20,869 bases of DNA from Microbacteriaceae bacterium UBA963 (GTDB lineage: Bacteria > Actinomycetota > Actinomycetes > Actinomycetales > Microbacteriaceae). Below, piece by piece: positions 1 through 6,198 of this stretch; the stretch's first letter is position 1; every line of letters begins with the position of its first letter. The position numbers and the translations under genes were made by a program. A model generated the notes under the pieces. It was not told where the DNA came from, did not search any database, and worked only from the letters and a program-made list of their open reading frames with translations. The stretch lies in the NCBI GenBank assembly GCA_002292955.1, contig DBCH01000146.1:1002-21870 (forward strand). Reading direction: 5' to 3'.

Positions 1-107
1 ATGAAGTCGAAGCTCACGCCGTTGTCGTCGAGTACCTTCTTCGAGCGGTTGCAGTCGGCACACGTGGTGGTACCGAACATGGTGATGTTTTTCTCGTTGA
101 GTTGCAT
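1..107 (-). CDS. Glutaredoxin/mycoredoxin-like protein, N-terminal part (runs off window)
   Basis: Only the first 35 residues are visible; the gene continues past the left edge. The peptide starts MQLNEKNITMFGTTTCADCN and has a beta strand followed by a CxxC redox motif (C16-A-D-C19) and a basic stretch (RSKK), the layout of glutaredoxin-fold thiol reductases such as actinobacterial mycoredoxins. The ATG at 105-107 has a good ribosome binding site (GGAGA, about six bases upstream). It lies 36 bases after the stop of the SDR gene on the same strand, so it is probably the distal gene of the esterase-BVMO-SDR operon. A role in keeping thiols reduced, or in supporting a redox enzyme of the cluster, is inference. 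The C-terminal half, including any cis-Pro motif, cannot be checked. Confidence 0.75.
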   Translation of the reverse strand, partial: MQLNEKNITMFGTTTCADCNRSKKVLDDNGVSFDF

Positions 108-143
108 GTTCTCTCCTTCGATAGATGCGTGGTCGTGCTCAAA

Positions 144-914
144 CTAGCGCGCCATGAATCCGCCGTCGATGGGCAGATTTACTCCCGTGACCCAGGTGGA
201 TTCATCGCTGGCGAGGTACAGCACGCCGTAGGCGACATCCATGGATGCACCCAAGCGGCGGATTGACTGATTGGCTGTGTTGACCTTCTCGTACTCGGTG
301 ATGCCACCGGGAAATGAGGTGGCTACGCCCTCAACGAGGGGCGTGAGCACGGTGCTGGGGTGCACGGAATTAACGCGGATGTTGTACTTTCCATAAACCG
401 CGGCGTCCTGCTTGGTCATCATGGTGACGGCGCCTTTGGCCACGTGATAGGCCGTGAATTCGTCGTTGCCGGTGAGGCCATAGATTGACGAGAAATTGAT
501 GATGGACCCGGATTTCTGCGCGATCATGTAGGGCAGGGCGTGTTTGGTGGAGAAGAAGACGCCTTTCACGTCAACCGCAAACAGCGCGTCCCAGTCTTCT
601 TCGCTCAACTCGTGCGTGGCTTTGTCGACACCGATGATTCCGGCACAGTTGACGAGAACGTCGATGGTGCCAAACTGGGCGCCGATTTCCGTATAGGCCG
701 TCGAGATGGCTTTTTCTGATGCCACGTCAACGTCCCAGAACTGGGCCCGACCGCCCTCCGCGATAATGCCTGCAGTCACCGCCTTCCCGCCTTCAACGTT
801 GATGTCGGTGACCGCCACCACGGCGCCCTCGCGTGCGAAGAGTTCCGCCGTGGCTCGACCCATTCCGGACGCGGCTCCGGTAACAACCGCAACCTTATTC
901 TCAAGCCGGCCCAT
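144..914 (-). CDS. Short-chain dehydrogenase/reductase (SDR), probably NAD-dependent
   Basis: A 256-residue classical SDR of normal length. It has the nucleotide-binding motif TGAASGMG (residues 12-19), an NCAG variant of the structural NNAG motif (89-92), and the catalytic serine near residue 143 with Y156-H-V-A-K160. An aspartate (D37) at the end of the second beta strand favours NAD over NADP. The start is placed at the ATG at 912-914, which has an AAGGAG ribosome site; a longer reading frame upstream lacks this and the SDR domain begins at this ATG. It lies downstream of the BVMO in the same direction, separated by 176 bases that hold a hairpin. Likely role: oxidation of a secondary alcohol to the ketone used by the BVMO, as cyclohexanol or cyclopentanol dehydrogenases do. 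Substrate is inferred from context only. Confidence 0.88.
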   Translation of the reverse strand: MGRLENKVAVVTGAASGMGRATAELFAREGAVVAVTDINVEGGKAVTAGIIAEGGRAQFWDVDVASEKAISTAYTEIGAQFGTIDVLVNCAGIIGVDKATHELSEEDWDALFAVDVKGVFFSTKHALPYMIAQKSGSIINFSSIYGLTGNDEFTAYHVAKGAVTMMTKQDAAVYGKYNIRVNSVHPSTVLTPLVEGVATSFPGGITEYEKVNTANQSIRRLGASMDVAYGVLYLASDESTWVTGVNLPIDGGFMAR

Positions 915-979
915 GGAGTTCTCCTTGTGATTTTCGAAGTGAGGTGAGTGCGAGACAAACACGCGAGTGAAAGAGTGAG

Positions 980-1017
980 GGGCCTGTCAGTCAATAAGTA
1001 TCTGAACTGACAGGCCC
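980..1017 (-). terminator. 12-bp perfect inverted repeat between BVMO and SDR genes
   Basis: Arms GGGCCTGTCAGT (980-991) and ACTGACAGGCCC (1006-1017) are perfectly complementary around a 14-base loop. It lies 73 bases past the BVMO stop on the minus strand and 65 bases before the SDR start. There is no clean T-run after it on the minus strand, only a pyrimidine-rich stretch, so a standard rho-independent terminator is not certain. It may be a partial terminator, an mRNA stabiliser that sets different levels of the two genes, or an operator. Confidence 0.45.
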
Positions 1018-1090
1018 GTCTCAATCGGGATCTGGGGGCTAGACCCGATCTGTCACCAGGAGGCAGTGACGGTCTGTGCGGATTCTCCGA

Positions 1091-2710
1091 CTAGGCGAAC
1101 TCGGGGGCCCGGAACGAGCGGTACTCGTCGGCGACTGCCTGACGGCAGTAATCCTGGTAGACCTGGCCTCCGCCCATGTATACCTGGACCACCTGCTGTT
1201 TGCCGGGAACGTTGTCTCCCATGAACCAGGCCTTTGCCTTCTTTCCCTGTTCGTACATGACGGTGGCCTTGGCAGCTCGCTCCGACTCCTTGCCCCACCA
1301 TTCCTCCGACTCCGGAGTTGCCTCGAGAACGGCGATATTGTTCTTGCGAGCAAAGTCGATGGCGTTGGCCATCCACTGTGCGCCCAGCTGAATGGGAACG
1401 GGAAGGTTCGAGTAGGGCGTCTGGGGCCCAAGCGACACCATGAAGTTGGGGAATCCGTTGTACATGATCCCTAAGTTTCCGCCGATTCCGTCGACCTTGA
1501 ACTTGTCGCGAAGTACCTCGCCACCGCGGCCCACAATGTCTAGGCCAGTCAGGTTTCCGGTCATGGCGTCGAAGCCCGTCGCGCAAATGAGAACGTCGAG
1601 CTCGTACTCTTTGCCGTCGACAATCAGTCCCTTCTCGGTGATCTCCGTGATGGGGTTCGTCTTCGTGTCGATGAGGTGAACGTGCGGCAGGTTAAACGCG
1701 TCGTAGTAGCCAAATCCGGTGGGAACGCGCTTTCCATTGAACGAGTAATCCTTGGGGCAGAGGAGTTCGGCGGTGGCGGGATCCTTCACGATTTCGCGAA
1801 TCTTGCCACGGATGAACTCCGATGCGAGTTCGCTCGACTCGTGGTCGGTGGCGAGGTCGTTGAAGCATTCGTTGGCGAAGTGGAATCCACCCTCGTCCCA
1901 TTTGCTCTCAAAGATGCGCTGACGCTCCTCGGGTGAGACTTCCTTGGCGCTGTGCGTGGCCGGAACCATGTCAACGCCGAAGGGGTGGTTTGCGGCACGT
2001 TCCCAGATTTCGTCGTAGGTGGCACGCACGTGGGCGAGCTCCTCGGGCGTCACTTTGGGGTTGGTCGCCGCAACAATGAAGTTCGGCTGGCGCTGGAAGA
2101 CATAGAACTCACCGACCTCGGGAGCGATGGTGGGCGTGATCTGGATGCCCGAGGCGCCCAGACCAATCAGACCAACCCGCTTGCCCTTGAGGTCGACGCC
2201 TTCGCGCGGCCATTCGGCGGCATGCAGCAGTCGTCCCGTGAACTTGTCCAGTCCCGGGATGTCTGGCCAAATGGCGCGAGAAAGCACACCCATGCCAGAG
2301 ATGAAGTAGGTCGCCGTGACGGTACTTCCGTTGCTCAACGAGATAACCCAGACGTTGTCGGCTTCGTTATAGACGGCTTTGGTCACCCTAGTGTTGAGCA
2401 TGATGTCCTTGCGCAGGTCGAGGCGGTCTGCCACGAACTTGAGGTAGCCCAAGACCTCTTTACCCGAGGGGTAGCGTTCGGTCCACTCCCACTCATCGCG
2501 TACCTCCTTGGAGAACGAAAACGAGTAGTAGCTGTACTCGGAGTCAGTGCGCACGCCGGGGTAGTTGTTCCTCCACCAGGTTCCGCCGACCTCGGCCTCG
2601 CCGTCGACAACGATTGTCTTCAGGCCCTTTTCGCGGAGGTGGTGCAGAACGGCGAGTCCGGAGAATCCGGCGCCGATGACGAGAGCGTCATAATCGGGTT
2701 TCGTGGTCAT
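1091..2710 (-). CDS. Type I Baeyer-Villiger monooxygenase (flavin-dependent)
   Basis: A 539-residue protein, the usual size for cyclohexanone/acetone-type BVMOs. It has an N-terminal FAD Rossmann motif (G13-A-G-F-S-G18), the typical GGTWWRNNYPGVRTDSE stretch (42-58), the BVMO fingerprint FTGRLLHAAEWP (157-168, matching FxGxxxHxxxWP), and a second Rossmann motif GLGASG (183-188) for NADPH. These enzymes insert one oxygen from O2 next to a ketone carbonyl and give an ester or lactone. The ATG has an upstream AAAGGA ribosome site. The esterase gene 65 bases upstream in the same direction would hydrolyse the product, and the SDRs could supply the ketone. The ketone itself cannot be read from sequence; cyclic ketones and small ketones such as acetone or butanone are both possible. 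Confidence 0.93.
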   Translation of the reverse strand: MTTKPDYDALVIGAGFSGLAVLHHLREKGLKTIVVDGEAEVGGTWWRNNYPGVRTDSEYSYYSFSFSKEVRDEWEWTERYPSGKEVLGYLKFVADRLDLRKDIMLNTRVTKAVYNEADNVWVISLSNGSTVTATYFISGMGVLSRAIWPDIPGLDKFTGRLLHAAEWPREGVDLKGKRVGLIGLGASGIQITPTIAPEVGEFYVFQRQPNFIVAATNPKVTPEELAHVRATYDEIWERAANHPFGVDMVPATHSAKEVSPEERQRIFESKWDEGGFHFANECFNDLATDHESSELASEFIRGKIREIVKDPATAELLCPKDYSFNGKRVPTGFGYYDAFNLPHVHLIDTKTNPITEITEKGLIVDGKEYELDVLICATGFDAMTGNLTGLDIVGRGGEVLRDKFKVDGIGGNLGIMYNGFPNFMVSLGPQTPYSNLPVPIQLGAQWMANAIDFARKNNIAVLEATPESEEWWGKESERAAKATVMYEQGKKAKAWFMGDNVPGKQQVVQVYMGGGQVYQDYCRQAVADEYRSFRAPEFA

Positions 2711-2775
2711 GGGTTTTCCTTTCGTGACTTTTCGTGTTCAACATGCCGAAGGGGACAGTTGACGTAAGGGTTGTG

Positions 2776-3693
2776 TTACTTCTTTCGGCCGGCGTGGTAC
2801 CACGCGGCCATGAGTGCGATTTCTTCGTCGGCACGTGGGTGATTACCCGCGAGGAAGGGATAGACGTGCTGCATTCCCTTGCCGATGGAGAACGTCACGT
2901 CAACGCCGGCGGCGACGGCCAGCTCGTTGAGGCGGACGCTGTCGTCGAAGAGTGATTCGATATCACCGGCACAAATGTAGAGGCGCGGAAATCCCGTGAA
3001 GTCTTGGTAGAGAGGATTCGCCATGGGGTTCGTGGGGCTGGTTGCGCCCTCGATGTAACGATCGATGTTTCCCTGCAGTCCTTCGCGGGTGATGAGAAAG
3101 TCGGTGTCGTTGTTGGTCTCGATAGTGACCCCGTTGTTCTCCATGTTGAGCCACGGCGACATCGTGATGACCTGTGAGGGGAGGGGAAGCTTCTGGTTCA
3201 TCATTTCAAAGACCATGCTGATGGCGAGATTTCCGCCAGCACTGTCCCCCACCGGAGTGATGTTCTCGGGCGCGAAACCTTCGGCGAGAAGAGCCTTGTA
3301 GATGTCCACGCCGTCGTGAATCTGAGCAGGAAACTTGAACTCGGGAGCCAGGCGGAAGTCGGCAATGAAGCACACAGTGCCGAGCCCCTTGGCGAGGTGA
3401 CCGCCCAACTTGCGGTGACTTGCCGATGATCCGAGGGCGAATCCGCCACCGTGCATCAGGATGAGCATCTGCTTGGGGTCTGAGCCGGCCGGTGTGGCCA
3501 GAATGCCGCGAACCCCACCGATGCTGGTGCTCTTGTATGTCACATTCTCGGGCTCCGCGGTGGCGCGCTGCCAGTCGTCAAAAATGAGCCGCAGGAGCTC
3601 TGTCGACAGGGGGGCATCGCCCAATTTGCCGAGCTCCACGATCCAGTGGTCGTAGATTTCGCCCAGAAGGTCTGTTGGCCGCGGTGCCGCCAT
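2776..3693 (-). CDS. Alpha/beta hydrolase, hormone-sensitive-lipase family esterase/lactonase
   Basis: A 305-residue protein with the family IV (HSL) esterase hallmarks: the oxyanion motif HGGG (81-84), the nucleophile motif GDSAG (149-153, S151), an acidic site around D244/E246, and the catalytic histidine H276 in MQHVYPF. The start is set at the ATG at 3691-3693, with a GAGGAG ribosome site; the open frame extends 55 codons upstream, but that stretch has no ribosome site, no family similarity, and runs through a repeat-rich regulatory region. It is the first gene of the minus-strand operon and is followed by the BVMO. Inferred role: hydrolysis of the ester or lactone made by the BVMO, as in chnB/chnC and acmA/acmB pairs. 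No signal peptide, so cytoplasmic. Confidence 0.9.
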   Translation of the reverse strand: MAAPRPTDLLGEIYDHWIVELGKLGDAPLSTELLRLIFDDWQRATAEPENVTYKSTSIGGVRGILATPAGSDPKQMLILMHGGGFALGSSASHRKLGGHLAKGLGTVCFIADFRLAPEFKFPAQIHDGVDIYKALLAEGFAPENITPVGDSAGGNLAISMVFEMMNQKLPLPSQVITMSPWLNMENNGVTIETNNDTDFLITREGLQGNIDRYIEGATSPTNPMANPLYQDFTGFPRLYICAGDIESLFDDSVRLNELAVAAGVDVTFSIGKGMQHVYPFLAGNHPRADEEIALMAAWYHAGRKK

Positions 3694-3709
3694 AGTGCGC
3701 TCCTCTTTA

Positions 3710-3751
3710 TGACTCAATGTGAATGACTCAAAGTGAATGAGTCGACGTGAT
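3710..3751. repeat. Three 14-bp tandem repeats with TGACTCA cores upstream of the esterase
   Basis: Two near-identical 14-base units, TGACTCAATGTGAA (3710-3723) and TGACTCAAAGTGAA (3724-3737), are followed by a decayed third beginning TGAGTCG (3738). The heptamer TGACTCA is nearly its own reverse complement (TGAGTCA), so each copy can be read on both strands. The units start 17 bases before the esterase ATG, in the expected leader or promoter-proximal zone of the minus-strand operon. Further copies lie at 3861-3867 and 3882-3888. Most likely they bind a regulator in register; which one is unknown. Confidence 0.7.
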
Positions 3752-3850
3752 GTTGGGTAGTAAATGACCAAATACTCCGGGCGGGCAACGTGCCACCTGA
3801 AGTATTCGTGCCATCTCAGATTGCCGGTAGTTGTGGCGACAAAAAAGCGT

Positions 3851-3867
3851 TGTCTCAAATTGAGTCA
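3851..3867. promoter_or_regulatory. Palindromic operator candidate in the divergent gap
   Basis: The 17-base element TGTCTCAAATTGAGTCA is a palindrome with a single central base and one mismatched pair; its right half is a TGAGTCA copy and its left half (TGTCTCA) is a one-off variant. A further TGACTCA follows at 3882-3888, 21 bases (two helical turns) on. The element sits in the 449-base gap (3694-4142) between the divergent esterase-BVMO and transporter operons, so one regulator could control both. The rest of the gap holds the tandem repeats at 3710-3751 and the promoter candidate near 4085-4113; no gene was recognised there. Confidence 0.55.
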
Positions 3868-4084
3868 CTAGGTTCGCAACGTGACTCATACAGTCCTCAG
3901 GTTTTGCTGAAAGAGTGAAGAAACACCGGGGCATCCGCCTCGGATTCGGCTGCCACCTTCACTTTCGTTGGAGGTAGCCGGAGCAATAGATTCACCGAAA
4001 CCAAAAAGACTGGTCGCCCTGTCAAAGCTGACTACCTCGTCACCATGTGGCGGGGGCGGCACGTCCGGAGGTTTCACCCGGGAC

Positions 4085-4113
4085 CTCGTTCACCCGAGCG
4101 GGTGTCCTACCTT
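4085..4113 (+). promoter_or_regulatory. Candidate promoter with internal inverted repeat for the transporter operon
   Basis: A TAnnnT-type -10 box (TACCTT, 4108-4113) lies 29 bases before the binding-protein ATG. A perfect inverted repeat CACCCG-AG-CGGGTG (4091-4104) occupies the position between the -10 and where the -35 would be; the -35 (CTCGTT) is weak. The octamer TTCACCCG occurs twice, at 4073-4080 and 4089-4096, 16 bases apart. The layout suggests a regulated promoter, but no promoter mapping is available. Confidence 0.35.
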
Positions 4114-4142
4114 TCGCTAGAAACTCAAGAGAAAGAGATCAC

Positions 4143-5288
4143 ATGATCAAGTCAAAGAAAGTTGCAGTTGTTACGGCACTCGCCGTAGCAAGCGCGCTTG
4201 TCCTGACTGCCTGTAGCGCAGGCGGTTCGGGCGGCGGCGGCGAAGAAGTCAAGAACGAGGTCGGAATCGTCGGTCTGCAAGGTCAGATCGAAGACATCCA
4301 GACGTTCTGTGGCACCGAGCCCATCAAGGTTGCATTCGCTGACGGCTTCGGCGGTAACTCGTGGCGCAAGACCACGCGTGCCATCTTCGAAAAGGAAGCT
4401 GCCAAGTGCGAGAACATCACGGACATCATCTACACCGATGCCAACGCTGACACCCAGAAGGCCATCGCCGACATTAACTCGCTGGTTGCCCAGGGCGTAA
4501 ACGTCATCGTGTCCTTCACCGACGGTGGAGACGCTCTTCTCCCCACCATCAAGAAGGCAATGGAGGCCGGTACCGCATTTGTGCCGATCATCGCTTGTCC
4601 TCCTGCTGGCGTGCTCGGCGTTGACTTCGTTGACTGTGTCTCCGAAAATGTCAACACCTACGGCTACGGTCTCGCAAAGTGGACCATCGAGCAGATGGGT
4701 GGCGAGGGAAACCTCCTTATGGCCGGTGGAACCGCCGGTAACTCCTACTCGCAGGCTGTCTACGACGGCGTGAAAGAGGCTGTTGCTGAGAACCCCGGAG
4801 TCACGCTGCTGAACGTCGAGATGGGTGACATCCCGGTTGAGACCAACTGGGAGCCCGGAAAGACCAAGGAAGTTATTGCTGGTCTGATCACCAAGTACAA
4901 CGGTGCAATTGACGGAATCGTCTCCGACTACGGCGGAGGCTCTGTTGGTGGTATCGAAGCGTTCATCGCTGCTGGTGTTCCGATTCCGCCGTGGTCTGCA
5001 AACGACTCGAACCAGTTCGCATGTCTCTGGTACGAGTACAAGGACACGCAGCCCAAGTACCAGATCGCAACCATGTCGTCGCGTAACTGGATGGGTGTAC
5101 CTGCCCTGCACAAGGGCCTCGCTTGGTACAACAAGCTGGCCAACAGCGAGCCCTCGATCTACGACCTGGAGATCATTGAGGACTCGACCGACCCCGAGAA
5201 GATGCCCATTTGTGAGAAGGATCTCCCGAATGACGCCATCAACTCGTCAGGTCTCTCGGTCGCAGAGCTGAACGCTCTCTTCCAGTAG
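4143..5288 (+). CDS. Ribose-type ABC transporter substrate-binding lipoprotein
   Basis: A 381-residue protein with a lipoprotein signal: basic N-terminus (MIKSKK), hydrophobic core and lipobox LTAC with C24 as the lipidated cysteine, followed by a Gly/Ser linker. The mature part has the two-lobed periplasmic-binding fold of the RbsB/LacI-like group (Peripla_BP_4). It would sit on the outer face of the membrane and pass a ligand to the permeases at 6199-9794. The start is the ATG at 4143; a longer frame exists but lacks the signal peptide start. The mature domain has six further cysteines (C56, C89, C152, C165, C294, C357), more than usual for this family, and several tryptophans (W74, W236, W284, W296, W316). 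The ligand cannot be named; linkage to BVMO and SDR genes points to a polyol, cyclic alcohol or similar compound rather than plain ribose. Confidence 0.9.
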   Translation: MIKSKKVAVVTALAVASALVLTACSAGGSGGGGEEVKNEVGIVGLQGQIEDIQTFCGTEPIKVAFADGFGGNSWRKTTRAIFEKEAAKCENITDIIYTDANADTQKAIADINSLVAQGVNVIVSFTDGGDALLPTIKKAMEAGTAFVPIIACPPAGVLGVDFVDCVSENVNTYGYGLAKWTIEQMGGEGNLLMAGGTAGNSYSQAVYDGVKEAVAENPGVTLLNVEMGDIPVETNWEPGKTKEVIAGLITKYNGAIDGIVSDYGGGSVGGIEAFIAAGVPIPPWSANDSNQFACLWYEYKDTQPKYQIATMSSRNWMGVPALHKGLAWYNKLANSEPSIYDLEIIEDSTDPEKMPICEKDLPNDAINSSGLSVAELNALFQ

Positions 5289-5303
5289 AACCACAAGCAC
5301 GAC

Positions 5304-5343
5304 CACTCTGGTGCCGGGAGCTCTTGCTCTCGGCACCAGAGTG
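5304..5343 (+). terminator. Strong 17-bp hairpin after the binding-protein gene
   Basis: Arms 5304-5320 and 5327-5343 pair over 17 bp (the outer 13 perfect, CACTCTGGTGCCG with CGGCACCAGAGTG, then one G-U pair and three more pairs), closing a six-base loop. It starts 15 bases after the stop codon. No T-run follows, so it is more likely a 3' stabiliser or partial terminator that lets the binding protein be made in excess over the membrane components, as known for other ABC operons. A small hairpin with 6-bp arms (5370-5375 and 5380-5385) follows before the SDR gene. Confidence 0.65.
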
Positions 5344-5428
5344 CACCACACTCGACTTATCCCCACACCACTTCGACGGCGAAGTCTCACCGAGATTGAC
5401 TCGCTGTCTCTAGCACCCGAGGACTCTC

Positions 5429-6148
5429 ATGAATCGTCTTGAAGGAAAAGTTGCCATCGTTACCGGCGCAGGCCGCGGCATTGGCCGCGCTATCGCCGAA
5501 GTCTTCGCCCAAGAGGGCGCCACAGTCATTGCCACGAGCCAATCCGCAAAGCACGACTTTCCTGCCGGCATTGAGTACATGCAGCAGGAAGTCGCTAAGG
5601 AAGGCGACTGGAAGAAGGTTGTCGATCACGTGCTGTCGAAGCACGGGCGCATCGACATCCTCGTGAACAACGCCGGCATCATTGCTTACGACCCCCTCAC
5701 GGAGCTGAGTCTCAAGGACTGGGAGCGCGTCGTGGGTGTCAACCAGACGGGCGTGTTCCTCGGTATGCGTGAGGTTATCCCGCACATGGTCAAGCAGGGA
5801 ATCGGCTCCGTCGTCAACGTCGCGTCCATTTGGGGTAGCGCCGCCGTTGTCGGCGCACACGCCTACCACGCCACCAAGGGCGCAGTTCTCAACATGTCGA
5901 AGAATGCGGCCATCACCTACGCCACCACGGGTGTTCGCATCAACTCTCTGTCACCCGGCTTCATCGAGACCCCGCTGACCGACTCGCAGGCCCCCGAGGT
6001 CAACGCCTGGGTCGTTTCGATGACCCCCATGGGTCGCGCCGGTAAGCCGGTGGAGATCGCTCAGGGCGCGGTATTCCTGGGTAGTGACGAATCGAGCTTT
6101 ATGACCGGGTCAGAGCTACTGATCGATGGCGGTTACCTAGCCCAGTAG
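5429..6148 (+). CDS. Short-chain dehydrogenase/reductase inside the transporter operon
   Basis: A 239-residue classical SDR with TGAGRGIG (12-19), NNAG (80-83), catalytic S133 and Y146-H-A-T-K150, and the C-terminal GSELLIDGGY pattern typical of the family. At the end of the second strand there is no acidic residue (TSQS), so cofactor choice is unclear. The ATG has a GAGGA ribosome site. It lies between the binding-protein gene and the ATPase-permease gene on the same strand, implying that it acts early on the imported compound, for example by oxidising an alcohol to a ketone or interconverting an epimer. It is clearly different from the SDR at 144-914, so the two may act on different alcohols or different stereoisomers. 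Confidence 0.88.
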   Translation: MNRLEGKVAIVTGAGRGIGRAIAEVFAQEGATVIATSQSAKHDFPAGIEYMQQEVAKEGDWKKVVDHVLSKHGRIDILVNNAGIIAYDPLTELSLKDWERVVGVNQTGVFLGMREVIPHMVKQGIGSVVNVASIWGSAAVVGAHAYHATKGAVLNMSKNAAITYATTGVRINSLSPGFIETPLTDSQAPEVNAWVVSMTPMGRAGKPVEIAQGAVFLGSDESSFMTGSELLIDGGYLAQ

Positions 6149-6198
6149 TTCGCTAACGTCCCCCGTCTCTTCAACTATCCCTAAACGAGGTAAACATC

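Noticed and set aside
3694..3858. A 55-codon N-terminal extension of the esterase.
   Set aside because: The stretch contains tandem repeats and a palindrome, and the ATG at 3693 has a strong ribosome site at the family's normal start.
4047..4142. A 32-codon N-terminal extension of the binding protein.
   Set aside because: It would place the lipoprotein signal peptide internally; the ATG at 4143 gives a standard signal sequence.
4152..5111. A 319-codon minus-strand open frame inside the binding-protein gene.
   Set aside because: Antisense shadow of a well-supported lipoprotein gene with a proper signal peptide.
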